DNA of 64,000 nt from Cliona cf. orientalis (taxonomy: Eukaryota; Porifera; Demospongiae; Clionaida; Clionaidae), in the NCBI GenBank assembly GCA_963930775.1, contig OZ005691.1, positions 6,073,000 to 6,136,999 on the forward strand, given 5' to 3'. This document shows, piece after piece, positions 45,558 to 57,710 of the stretch. The notes beneath the pieces are model-generated. The model made no database searches, had not been told where the DNA came from, and was given only the letters and a program-made list of their open reading frames with translations. The number at the start of each line of letters is the position of its first letter. The first letter of the stretch is position 1. The position numbers were made by a program, and so were the translations under genes.

Positions 45558-45945
45558 TTACCCTGTGCGCATGCACAAGGGGTAAAGCAATCAGTTTGTC
45601 CATCTGTCGTCGTCATCATCGGCACGAAAATTGCCATATCTCGCCTTCTAAGCATCTGTGCGTGCTATAAGCACAATCAGTCGTGTGTGTATGTTTCAAA
45701 TTCCTTAAAAAGGCTTACTAGTGCTACAAATTGTGCATTTTCTGTTCAGTATGCCTGTGGTTTATTGACCACACCCACACCATTGGCATAATATGCTGAT
45801 GCGATTGTGCATACTCAAGCTCAGTGTTGGAAAGGGTCGTCAAGTCATATGCTGCAAAGTGTGGAGGGGCCAGGGCAGAGTACTACGCTACAGTGGCTAT
45901 ATACAGAGCGCATGGGGTATATGCTCTACAGAGCTCTAGTTTAAT
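45558..45945 (+). repeat. Repeat B, copy 2
   Basis: TGTGCGCATGCACAAGGGGT to ACAGAGCTCTAG. Best full-length relative of 34195-34625; includes GCACGAAAATTGCCATATCTCG and ACACTTTGC-type blocks. Confidence 0.9.
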
Positions 45946-46600
45946 ATGGCATAGTTTGTGTTGTTATTGTTGGTGAGAGCTTGCTGAACAGCTGACTGCG
46001 CCGCTTGTGTGGCAAGTTTGGAGCCAGGAGGCGGTTCCCAAGATTTGACAAATACGGAGGTAAGCTACCTGAGCTCACTAGAGAGATTGACAGAGTTGAC
46101 GTATTGGCAATGGTTGTCACAGTGTAGTACTTGATGATGGCGAGGAGATAGTTGGTACACTCGACACTGGTGCTAATAATGGCTGGATTCGAGCGACAAG
46201 GTCTGCTTTAGTACCAGTTGCCTACAAACTCAAGTGGGAACAGTAGCGTTGCAGTTGAGGGTGCCTCAGATTTTATAGGTTAGCACAACGTAGCTCTCAG
46301 AGAGCAATGTTCCAATCAGCCATCATTGGTGGACAATATGATAAGATGGACGACAAGGATGGATAGAGAGAGACAAGAGAAACAACCCTGAGTTCCTTTA
46401 CCACGTGTTTTGATTAAAATTAATGCTGTCTTAGCCAGTCTCGTGCACGTCGGCTGTATGTGTTGGAATTGTAGTGGGTGTGGTTGTTAGTATCCTGGAT
46501 ATGATGTGGCCATTAATCCGGTAATTATGCATCCCTAACCTATATACCTCTTACATGTATACCATAAATAAACTATTGACAATTCTGGTTCATTAAGAAT
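45946..46600. other. Unrecognised, between repeats
   Basis: Low-coding DNA, possibly more retroelement debris. No supported exon. Confidence 0.35.
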
Positions 46601-46604
46601 GTTG

Positions 46605-47913
46605 AATTCTATATGTGCAGAGTGCAGTGATAACGGTGTAGGATGGGCACTTTACTTATTTGTAGTTCTCTTTCCAATCACTGTATTTTACATCATTGCC
46701 ATCATATTCAACATCCATGCCACAGCTCCTCCTTTCACTGCATTTGTGATGATGTGTCAGGTATACTGCACAATTGAGCTGATACACGTGCCACTGCAAA
46801 TGAAATTGAAACATGCAATCTCTTTCATTGTTGATTCATGTTGATCGAGTACTGACTGGAATATGGAATCTGGATTTCTTTCACTATCTACTTCCGCCAT
46901 TCTGTGTGAGTAGTCATCTCAGTAACATACAGGCTCTTAATCTCGATTATGTTATTATAATATGTCCTTTCTTGTTAATTTTATTTACTTCTCTGTGTAT
47001 TGAGCTTCATGCTAGAAAGTTTAGGCCAATACTGTTACTATGGAAACCATTTCACGGGGTGGTTATCCGCCTGAGAAGATCTTGGGACCCAAGAGCTTCC
47101 ATCATCAATGCATTTTCAACATTTTTATTACTTATCTTATCAAAGAGCATTATGATAAAATTAATATCGTAAACACTTACCCTGTATGTGAAAAAATACA
47201 ATACAACTCATTCTTATATGCAGATCCAGTAATTCGTGCGTATTCCAAACAATATCTTCCCTACTTACTAAGCTCAACTTTACTCCTAATTACGCTCTTT
47301 GCTCTCCCTAAACTACTGGTTTGTCTCTATCCTACAAAAATCCTTCGAAAGCTAGCTACTCTCCAGCTGTGTCTCAGTACATTGGCAACAAGCCATAGGT
47401 GCATTTGTTGATACATTTCAAGGCCACTATAAGGATGGAACTAATGGAACTCGAGACTACAGAGCAGCTTCAACTATTCACCTTTTTGTTATATTTCTAA
47501 TAATTAATCCTAGTGCTGGCTGCCATAGGAGATATTTTATACTTGATTATATACAATTCGGCTCTGTAGCTGTGTCACTGTTCTATTCTCTAGCTCGCCC
47601 CTGTAAGAAAAAGTATGCCAACATTATCCAAAGCCTTTTGGTTGCTCTGACTGCTTTCGTGATATTTATAATTACTCCAGCACGCTCTCACAAGCATACT
47701 GCAGTATTTCTCCATTTCTTGCTTGTGTTCTTGTGTTTGCTAACTCCTCATATTGTTTTGTCCATCTATGTGATTTACAAGATCTTTAGACTAGATTCCT
47801 ATCTCTTACGGAAGTTGTCATGCCAACTTGGCTCATGTTTGTATCAACATCAACATCCTAATGAACAGTCTCCACTGTTAACTGTAAATAGTGCTGAAGA
47901 AGATAGCAGTTAA
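46605..47913 (+). pseudogene. Truncated copy of Cys-rich multi-TM gene
   Basis: Closely matches 63105-64000 at the nucleotide level (CAGAGTGCA(G/A)TGATAACGG onward), but starts abruptly about 425 bp into the gene. A 2-bp deletion near 46815 (CATGCAATC for CATATGCAATC) shifts the frame, another defect lies near 47165, and one base is extra near 47381. It continues past the end of the window copy: FVDTFQGHYKDGTNGTRDYR, TM helices, then SPLLTVNSAEEDSS and stop at 47913. It carries about 181 bp (47348-47528) that the 62675 copy lacks. Confidence 0.88.
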
Positions 47914-49170
47914 CTGTGACGAAGTTGCAGTATAGGAATACTTTAGTAATTACAACACTGGTAACTTTACATGCAGTATCCCTTTAGTAACTAGGTGTGT
48001 ATTAGTAATATTGAACATAATATTATTATTTTGCTGAGGATATACTGACTGTGACTCTTGGCACTGCTTAGTCGCTAATGCTATCAATTTATAGGAGGTA
48101 CCAAACACAATTAGCTTCCCTATGGTTTGTTGTGGCCCAAATAGTGATCGGACATATTTGCTGAACAGCATGCATGCAGACATATACCCTTTAGAGAATG
48201 TTCAAAGGTCATGACCATGCACATGGACGTGGATGTCAACTCACACTGTACCTAGCTAGCAGGCATTTATCAACAGCTTGGAAGTTTCTGTGAGCTAATT
48301 TTTAGCAATTTTGTGGTTTTCTGTTGTGTCTATACCTTCCCATGCAGTGAGTTATTGTGATTCAGATTCCCTTCACAAGTTGAAATGGAGCAACTAGACC
48401 TGGTCACTCATAATTCTGTTCAATATTTGTATGCATACAATCGTAAAGTGAAATTCTTTGATTCCTTTTTGAATATAGGCATAGTTAGCTTTCCAATCCC
48501 TGAATTATAACTACCTTAAATCAAGCTATAGACACCACGTTTCAGGATAATGGGGACAGATTATGTGATGTGTCCTTATCGAAAGGAAGTGGCCTTTCAT
48601 ACTTCACTAAAATATCCTTGTATCTTCCTTGCTACACGTGATAGCTAATTTTACGGTAGTCATTTTGTGTGTTGTGTGCATGCATGTGCATGTGTGTGTC
48701 TGTCTGTCTATTACCAAGCTCCTTATAGCATCCCAATGCATGATTTGTGTGGATTTCTCCGAAAATGCTTTGTTCACCAGTACTGGGGTCATTAAATTTT
48801 ACTGATACTAAGTTTCTTGACTTTTCTTGAGCTAGCGATAGCATAATTTTACATAATATGTAGAAGGTTACATGTCACACAAATTATACGGTAAGTATGT
48901 AGTTATGTGCATGCGCTTTAGGCATGATTGCAAAAATTATTGACACTGGTTACTGCTACTGCCTTCCTTACTCAACTCACTAGCGAGCTTTTGACGATGA
49001 CAGTCCATGGGTTCTTTTCAACTCTGTATGTTTAGCTACCATTCCATGTGCATTCTTGTGGTATACCCTTTGACTCTCGGTGAGGGAAATTTGATGTCAG
49101 TAGTGCAGAGCTAGATACAATACACCATGGTTACTGTTGCTGTGAGCCATTGAACTTTGAACAATACTGC
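47914..49170. other. Intergenic, nothing recognised
   Basis: Contains GTGT/TCTG microsatellite-like sequence at 48667-48712. No supported gene. Confidence 0.45.
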
Positions 49171-49874
49171 TACAGTGCAACCAAGCAAGAGAGCAAAACT
49201 TTTTTATTTCAGAATTTGAGCCTATGTTGACTCATAAAATAAAATCTATTACAGATAAGAGTTTGAAATTTGGTACCAATCTTCTTCAACATAAACTCTA
49301 CTTAGAATTTAAATTATGGGATGTAACCATGAATACTTCCATTTATATGGCTTCATAAGATAACCCGGCTCTCCAAAATATGTTAGGCACATTAAATGAG
49401 TATTGTTTTCGGTTAAGGGTGTGCGCTCTACCCAGTGATGCACATTCATATGAAGTTAATTTGACATGAGTGTAGAGGCTGTGCAGTGCATTGCTAACCA
49501 GATATTATCCATAAATCCCCTTCGGAGGGCCAAATATGTTAGGCACATTTTTTCCTATTTAGTTCTAGTTAAGAAATTCCTCTTGGTGGGCTGATAGCAC
49601 TTGTATTAAAGTTACTAAATCCCAAATTTGAAGTCTTGACTCCTTACCACTTCCGAGATATAACCACTTTTATCCAAAATCAGTGAAAAATCTATGAAAA
49701 CTTGCCTGCACATATGTGGCTTCTGTATTAGCTATATATGGGAAATTTGCAATTTTATAAAACACAATAAAAATGATTGTTGTGGCCATTTTGATATCAA
49801 GTAGGTCTATTTGTGTAGTTTTTAACCCAAAAATATGGTTTTAAAAAGTTTTGCTCTCTTGCTTGGTTGCACTG
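49171..49874. mobile_element. MITE of 704 bp with TA target duplication
   Basis: Ends CAGTGCAACCAAGCAAGAGA and its inverse match over about 30 bp. TA on each side (49169-49170, 49875-49876). No transposase in the interior; it repeats ATATGTTAGGCACATT twice (about 49378 and 49537). Confidence 0.85.
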
Positions 49875-50424
49875 TATACAAGTATAACATTTGCCTCATC
49901 CCCAGCCCTTAAAGTTCTAGTAGCCTCACCCCCAGCCCTTTCCCTCTTTTCTGCTATAGCTAATGCCATGCAACGTGCCAAGGGTTTTGTGCTCAAGGGA
50001 GCTCTGATTATTATGGTAACTACATGTATGTATACAGATGATTTCAATTTGGTTATGTATATATATAGCTACATTCTCCTTGTATCGACTTTAAAATTTG
50101 AGTAGATTAGGATAAGAGTGTTGAACTAGTAGAATAACGTTCCAGTAGAATGACATCACAGATGCGTAGCTAAATGAACTCTACAGTGTTACAGTAATGA
50201 TAATAATGTAGTACACGACAGTTTATGCATGTGACCATTGGGTCATGCCCTACTGTACAGTGGATAGTGCAGCACTGCAGCTGTGTTTGCAGTGCTAAAC
50301 CACTAGTGAGACTGATTATTACTTCTGCTTGCATCATTCTGCCAGAACGTTGTGTAGACTTTTCTATAGTAGTTCATCTTATCCTTGTTTTCGCATAAGC
50401 CAGGCTGTCCGGAAATATTTAACA

Positions 50425-50815
50425 ACACTAGAGCTCTATAGAGCACATACCCCCCGTGCTCTATAGCCACTGTATAGTGTAGTATTGCAACACTCTGCGG
50501 CATAGCTATTTTAATGACTTGACGACCCTTTCCAACACTGAGCTTGAGCTGCATCAGTATACTATTATGCTAAAAGAGTAGGTGTGGTCGATAAACCACA
50601 GGCATGCTGAACAGAAATGCACGATTTACAGCGCTAGTAAGCTATTTTCAGCAATTTGAAGCGCATAGAAACTAATTTTTCAACGATATGTACCGATTGG
50701 TTATGATTACAGCACTTATAGACACCTAGAACTCAAGATCTGGCAATTTTGGTGCCGGCGACGACGACAGACGGACAAACCGATAGCTTTACCCCTTGAG
50801 CATGCACTCAGGCTA
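50425..50815 (-). repeat. Repeat B, copy 3 (inverted)
   Basis: Reads CTAGAGCTCTATAGAGCACA to CTTTACCCCTTGAGCATGC, the reverse complement of copies 1 and 2. A fourth fragment (GAGAACTAGAGCTCTATAAA) is at 54874-54925. Confidence 0.9.
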
Positions 50816-51171
50816 AAAATATTCATATTTTACAGTAGCTACTGTATTACCTGTATACATTCATTTTTATAACTAGTAGTTTGCTACCATATAATTAGTA
50901 TTGCATGCTAAAGCTTTTGTTCACATGCCCATGGAATTTAATTGACATAAAGAAGAATAATTGTACTTCATAGACATTCAGTACTGTAACAGTAACTATA
51001 GGTTAGATTATTCAACTAGCTATAGTATAGCTACTAATTTCTACATACATAATGCTATACTATAATGCTAATATCCACTGTCAAGAGTCCAGGAAAACAA
51101 AAATGGCTTAAGCATCTGTAAAGAGATTATTATAGTCAATATCTAATATTGAATAAAGCTTTCTAACCCAT

Positions 51172-54100
51172 TCATTCTCCAGTGCAGTACACTTTATCCA
51201 ACCACTGCCAGTCAAACTTGGAGAGACCATTCCTTTGTCCAACTTTTTCTTTTGTTGGGAAAAGTACTGACATAGTTGGTTTACCATTGTTACTGAACGC
51301 ATTAAGATCATAGTGCATGATTGAACCATAGTCATATGGTAGATTTTTAGTATCTGCCTCCATCATAGCAAAATTGAATTCCCGGCCTATGACAGTGGTA
51401 GTAAGCATAATAAATGCAATTCTAACAGGAGTGTTTGTACTACAGTATGTGGCAAAGGAAGGCGTAGTGTTCATGGGTTTAGCCTAACAGGTGTTTGGCT
51501 TATTTGTTTTATTGTAGTAAATTTATTGTAGGTGGATTAAGTAATTCCATTATCCCAGTGCCTTAATGATACCTAGCTAAGGCCACACAAACTTGAATAT
51601 TAGTTTCTCGTCACCTCCCGCGTCTGTTTCAACCTACCGCTTCTACCTTCATTATTGCCTTGAAACACCAGCCACACCTCTTTTTTGCTAATTATTTGGG
51701 CGGTTCCAGGAAACCACACCCTCAAAATACCATAATATTGAATAATGAATAATGAATAATGACCGCCCGCCCGCATAGAAATATAAAAACGGGTGGACGA
51801 GAAACTAACAATGTAGTTTGATTGGCCTAATTTGTGCTTATTTCAATAGCTTTTAATACGAAACCCACAAGCAGTTTAAGAATCGAAGCTTATGTAGCTA
51901 AGCCTTTTTGTGCCATAGATCAGCTGATGAGGTGGTAGCCAATTGTACTGCAGTGACAAGGCTCAATTAAGATGAACTTTTGTGAATTAGGATATTAATT
52001 TTATTCAGAGGCACTGTGTCATGCTATAGGCACTGATTGTCTGCTAATTGCGGTAATTAACACTGGGCGTGGCAGATGGCTGGGTGTTCAACTTTTTAGT
52101 ATCATGTAGGCCCTCGATCCTATACTTAAGTATCAGTATTCGATCTCTTTACTAGCTATCCACTGAAAATTGTCTTTAAAAAGTGAGCATTGAACAGACT
52201 TTTCTATGGAAATTGAACACTTTTGCTCTTGACCTAATCTACTACGCATATCTTTAATTATAACTGACAGCTCTAGCTACCATGCATGATTAGTCAGCAA
52301 ACTGGTAGTAGCTGATAATAATTATCAGCTACTACCCAGTTACAGTTACTGTAGTCTTGTGCTTCACCTCAGTGCACATTCAATTTGTGCACCTGACAAA
52401 CTTAGTAGCCTAGTGTAGTTTTTAATTTATTTAGTGTACCTTGCTGAATATTTGCTTCATTAATACGGACGTAAAATTCCCTATCTGGACGACTTTGTTC
52501 ATGAACTCGACCCAAGGCATGGAGAATTTCATGTTGCACCAGACCTTTATACTCACATCCAGTTCCAATATTGATGACTTGTTTATTGCCAATCATTCCA
52601 ATATATGATAAACACCTGTAAAGTATGATACAGATAACATAATTATATACCGTAGGACGGGTTTTAATTGCGTAGTTTAATAATTGCATTGTAGTCAAGT
52701 CAGGCCAAATTGCGAATCCAATAATTGCGATAGACGACCCCGTACCGTACTGTAGTTTACATGCACGTTTACGTTTGCGAATCTATTAATTGCGAAGCGT
52801 ACAAAAACTCGCAATTCGCAATTAATAGATACTCGCAATTAAAACCCGACCTACGGTATTATATAGCCAGAATATTTAAAAGGGAATGAAATTTGGTAGT
52901 TAGTGTTGGTGGCTTTATAACAACTAAATTTAAAAAAAACCTGCCAAAATTTTTACAATAATTAGCACTGCTGCACTGAATTTGCAACTAAATGTTTGTA
53001 CTTTTGCAATGTACCTGTACATTTGTATTACCAGTATTATCATAAAATTCACTTACTGCCAATGGTCATCACCACGCTATAGTACACACTAGCTATACCA
53101 TGTTGTAATATTCGAATATATTAAATAATGTTATTGCACATTTACCCCGGCAAAGGTTCAAAAGACACATAATTTGGATACATCCCTCGGTTTATTGAAG
53201 TTCTTTGTACAAAACGAATACAGCTTTTGGATTCAAGTTCTTCAATTGCACGATTTATTGCATCTGTAGCCTTTGCATCTATAGGATAAAAAAGTATAAC
53301 CGCTCTAATCATTGCACCGCAATGCCATAAGCACAACATCATCTGTAGTCTACTAATTGAAAGTAATATCACTGCTGGTGCCATCTAAGACTCACGTGGT
53401 ATACAACTCACTCAGTGTAGAATGAAGCTCATAAGGCACTTTAGCATCTGGCCATCTGGTTGCATATTCAGAAAATCCTTGCATCAAGCTTTGTTTACTA
53501 TTGGGAATGAGGAATTTCTTTTGCTCAGGAGTCAGAACTATGTCTCCAAACACATTTGGCCTATTTGCAACACCATTTCCTAAAAAATTGAGTGAGCTAA
53601 TTCACTTGACATGCAATTGTGCATAGCTCAACTCACTTTCATTGATCATTTCTTCATCAATTGGAGGTGTACCTGCGATAAAGAAACCCGTACATACTAT
53701 ATATCATTTATGCATTCATCCTCTTGCAAATTGTATTACACATGGTTCTCTGTATAATAAAATTATATGCTGTAAGCACAATAAGTAGCTTAATAATTAA
53801 GAATCAGTTGTGTGAGCAAGATTGTAGCCACATGTTTACCTTGCATTACCACTTGCTCATCTTTCATTAATTCATCGACAAATTTTTCAACTGTAAATTT
53901 AAAATTTTGTTACATGGCATGCTTTGCAGATAATAATATTATAGCCATAATAGAGTTTACCTGAGAGATCCCAATCCATCATTGATGCAGATGTAATCTT
54001 ATTTTTGGCAAGTTCTTTTATGAGTCCAGTCATAAACTCTAGATATGTGTCAAAAAATGTCATAACAAGATTATGGAAATCAGTGAATAGCTATTATATA

Positions 54101-54222
54101 ATAGCTAGTGGCAAAATTGATATACCTGATGCTTCATACAGCAATGGTCTTGCATTTACATGTACAATCCAAAGCTGAGTACTTGTGAAGATAATGCAAA
54201 TCAAGATAGCTACATTCATCAT
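51172..54222 (-). CDS. Astacin-family metalloprotease, minimal form
   Basis: Eight exons join in frame into 317 residues: 54222-54126, 54038-53961, 53890-53840, 53672-53637, 53579-53412, 53278-53146, 52615-52440 and 51386-51172. A secretion signal (MMNVAILICIIFTSTQLWIV) is followed by a propeptide with the F-x-G-D aspartate switch (VFGDIV; Asp100). The catalytic domain starts near residue 125 (RWPDAKVPYEL). The zinc site HEILHALGRVHEQSRPDR has His216, 220 and 226 and Glu217; the Met-turn is SIMHY (Met270, Tyr272). The protein stops right after the catalytic domain (WLDKVYCTGE) with no EGF, CUB or ShK domain. All key residues are present, so it should be active after pro-peptide removal. Introns hold two MITEs. 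Confidence 0.9.
51581..51827. mobile_element. Harbinger-like MITE (copy 2) in astacin intron
   Basis: Ends GGCCACACAAACTTG and (inverted) GGCCAATCAAACTACATTG both lead into TTAGTTTCTCG. TAA on each side (51578-51580, 51828-51830). Similar length (247 vs 245 bp), TIR start (GGCCA) and target to 31298-31542. Contains three AATAATG(A) units near 51741. Confidence 0.8.
52650..52856. mobile_element. TACCGTA-type MITE, family H (copy 2) in astacin intron
   Basis: CCGTAGGACGGGTTTTAATT at the left, inverted CCGTAGGTCGGGTTTTAATT at the right; TA on each side. It is the inverse of 18854-19070 over its length. Confidence 0.92.
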
Positions 54223-55849
54223 GATCAGATTCTCTGAGATTGTTCAGGCACTGCCAGGCTATCACCACTGTGCTATTGGCCGCACTGAATCATGATTTTT
54301 TCTTATTATAGTCAGTCAGATAGGAAAACAGAATACCTGCATGCATGGTAATTATTGAAGTTTGCCCAATACTGACATTCACGTACAGCACTGCAGTATT
54401 AGCTACCTGGAGGACTATTACTGGTCTAGTTACACCCAATACTTTCACTTCCTATAGACACACTTTACACAAGCTCACTATAATAGCTACTAGTATACAG
54501 TGTACACCTACTTTCTTACGACTATAGAAAGGTGGAGTAGCTATATTATTGTATTCATCCAGAAAAGATATTTGGGAGGGGGGGGGGGGGGGGGAAGAGT
54601 AGACATGGCAGTTTTCTCATCATGTCCTCCCTTCCCAAATAATATTATGTGCTTTTGGGTGTCACCAAGGTATTAGCTACGTGGTTTTATCTGGTGCTCT
54701 TAAATAATTTTATGTGAGTAACTAGCTTGTCTTGGGGGATTACTGATCAGTCTGGCACCAAATACACATGCACTCCCCGCTCCCACCTACTAATATGGGT
54801 AGGTAGCTGCACTATGACGACAAAATTTTGAGCATACCCCCGGTACTAGGTGTGAGTAAGCATTCATTTTGAGAACTAGAGCTCTATAAAGCACATAATA
54901 TTATATACCCTGTGCACACATTGTGCAACATGTACAGAGATGACAATGCCACAATTCTTGAAATTTTTATGTGCATGGCTATGACTTTAGGGAAAAGGAG
55001 GCATAGCTATAGCTCTAGCTAGGGGTCTTCCATGATATCAGCCAAGATATTATACTAAAACCATGCTGGCCATGCTCTCTCTGGCCCAGACCAGTAGGGG
55101 GACTTCTATTTACTGATATCTACATTTGATTATCATCTTGCACTATGATTTGTCCCATGGGGCTTCACATTTCTGTCAGTGGCTAGCAGCCAATACACTT
55201 TGGTGATCTTTACCATAAAGGAGACCATGCAGTAGTGGTATAGAATTCAGCTAAAACCACTTGAATGCTCCTCAAAGAAGTATCACAGAGTCTCAATAGT
55301 ACTCTCTTCCAGTGGTTCATATGGATCACTGTAATTCAAATTTCCTTTTTCAGCAGATAAACTCTTCAAGTTGCTACCACATATGTGTGTATCAGCTAGC
55401 TACATTTAAAGCCTACTGCATGGATGGATCAAAGTGCGACTTCCACTATATGCTATAAAGCTTACCAAGGCGAGGGCAATTAATACTCATATCACCCAGG
55501 ATGTGGTTAGGGCAATATGAGTAATGCCCAGCCACTCTTGCGCCGGCCAAGAGCTTTGCCATAGAATGTCCAAAGCAATATCTATGTATGTTAGACGGGT
55601 GTTATGGATGTTTTTGACTGTATTGACTAGCGATTTAATCGCTAGGTTTGTAACTTGAAGGACTTGCACTGCAGCTAGTTACTGCCTATTATTAATTTTA
55701 ATAAATCTCAGGGAACAATCAACAGTGTCAATATTAAATTTAGATACTGTATGTAGAGAATTGATAGTCTCAGTTTTTGATTGAGGCAAAGATCTGCACT
55801 GATTTTTCAAAAAGCATGCTTTTGACTTGGTACCACACAATTTTACAAG
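54223..55849. other. Intergenic upstream of astacin gene
   Basis: Presumed astacin promoter near 54223-54330. A poly(G) run lies at about 54574-54593 and a fragment of repeat B at 54874-54925. Nothing else recognised. Confidence 0.4.
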
Positions 55850-55851
55850 TA

Positions 55852-56037
55852 CCGTAAATCGCGAATATTTCGATGTTAAAATATTTTCGGACAGCCTGGC
55901 TTGTGCGAAAATTAAACGCACGAAAATACATGCGAAATTTTAACGATAATAGGTACAGGGTCGTTTGTCTGAAAATTATTTAACGTGAAAATATATCGCA
56001 TGAAATATTTTAGACACGAAATATTTGCGATTTACGG
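55852..56037. mobile_element. TACCGTA-type MITE
   Basis: CCGTAAATCGCGAATATTTC and inverted CCGTAAATCGCAAATATTTC with TA on each side (55850-55851, 56038-56039). The interior is built of CGAAAAT / ATTTTCG units. Confidence 0.9.
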
Positions 56038-56248
56038 TACTAGTATTAGTGTGCCTGTCATCACACAGTACATGTCAAATCCAGACTTAATATAATTGTG
56101 TGTGTGCACTAACTCAAGCAGCTCAGCACAAACTTAGCTTTCAGCATAGTACAAACCATCCACATACCGTTATCTAAGAGTACAACTGACTGAAACTGCA
56201 ACGAGAGAACTGGAAAAGTTGTTGATTGTTGTTAGATACATCAAAAGA

Positions 56249-56402
56249 ATGTCAAGTAGTCAGATTAGTGCTGCGTTACAAATCTATCTTCATGTCAAAC
56301 GTACATCAATCTTTTTTATCTCCGACAAAGAGACACCCACAGAAACCATTGACAGATTGAAAGTTATGTGCACATTATACAATCACAGAAGCTCTATAGT
56401 AA
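56249..56402 (+). CDS. Possible first exon of a ubiquitin-like protein
   Basis: An ATG followed by about 51 codons (MSSSQISAALQIYLHVKRTS, then IFFISDKETPTETIDRLKVM) ends at a GTAATA donor. The pattern of strand, turn and helix recalls the start of ubiquitin-like folds such as elongin B. No second exon was found. Low confidence. Confidence 0.22.
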
Positions 56403-56456
56403 TATGTTATTAGCCTTGTTCCCACAAAAGACATCTATTGTTTATAGCTAACCAAC

Positions 56457-56754
56457 CAGGGTTCTATCTATTGAGGGGGGAAGCTTCCCCCAAAGCAACC
56501 AGCTTCTCCCCCCAAAAAAGAGTAGCGAGAGGAAAAGAGAGAGGGAGAGAGAGGGAGAAGGTGGGGAACGTATACTATTTGGGTGCCATGATAGCTACTA
56601 CATATAAATAGCATTCCTCTAAATTAATGTCAAGGAGTATACTATGTTACACCTAAGACCCACAAATACCCATTTATGGTTTGGAGGAGGGGACTGTGTG
56701 TGAAAGTGCCACACCCCCTTCCACCCCAAACCAAAATTTCTAGATAAAACCCTG
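56457..56754. mobile_element. MITE with CAGGGTT(T)TATCTA ends
   Basis: CAGGGTTCTATCTATTGAG at the left and CTAGATAAAACCCTG at the right, with a G/A-rich centre (GAGAGAGGGAGAGAGAGGG). Similar end type to 33089-33561. Confidence 0.7.
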
Positions 56755-56847
56755 CCAAATGCCAGAATATTCCTTACATTAAATATTCCTCTATGTATAC
56801 ACACAGCTATTTAATCCAGTGAGAACCTCTGAGGTTTGTCTTTTATT

Positions 56848-57385
56848 AACCCTCGCCGCAAAGCGTAGGCGGAGGGTTACTGCAATCATTTGGCGATTTT
56901 TGTCCGTCTGTCGCAACCCTCTTTTGCTAAATGGTAAGAGTCGTCATAGAGAAATACACATTCTATGTATACATGGCATAAAGGAAGAGTGGTCATGTTA
57001 AGTCATGCCCAGTGAAGTAGTAGTGTGCAGCTGTTGCAACCTGTCAGTCTTTGTTTACATGGCACCTACCTCAACTACATGACCGATTGCCATTCTGTGC
57101 TTTGTTGGTCAGTTGTCAATGCAGTGACAGTGTAAACAGGCAGTGGCTCTCAAGTGCATAATTCAGTTGAAGTATATCACAGAGGCTTTTAGTTTATATA
57201 GTGGCATAGCCAGGTGCCTTCACTCAACTCTGACTTAAGAGAACAGTACCAGAACCCTGTTTAGGTGCAGGGTATGTAGTTCATGATACTCCTGATCGAT
57301 CTTGAACATGCAAAGTAGTATACACAGTGAGCCATACTCTATGTATGCATGTAGCGGTGAGGGTTCTGCACTCCTGTGCATTCAT
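56848..57385 (+). repeat. Dispersed repeat F, copy 2
   Basis: TAACCCTCGCCGCAAAGCG to GGTGAGGGTTCTGCACTCC, colinear with 2662-3240. Confidence 0.88.
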
Positions 57386-57710
57386 TTATTTATGGTAACT
57401 ATGATGGAATTATCACTCAAAAAACACTCACAGTACACTTCTCATTCTGTTCATGCCAATAACCTTTTGCACATACCCAATTTGAATCATATCATTACTC
57501 TTTTGTACCCCGTACCATTTCAATTTGGAATACAACTACCTTATTTGTTAAGTATCTCCTTGTGCTGTTTTAAACGTCATAGCTAATAATGTATTTAACA
57601 CTAAAATTTAATGTTGTGCATAGTATCACTGAATTATTGTATCATTAATTAGGGTCCACACCTATCTGCTAATGCTAACTGTCTGCCCAAAATCTATTGC
57701 ATAAACCTGT

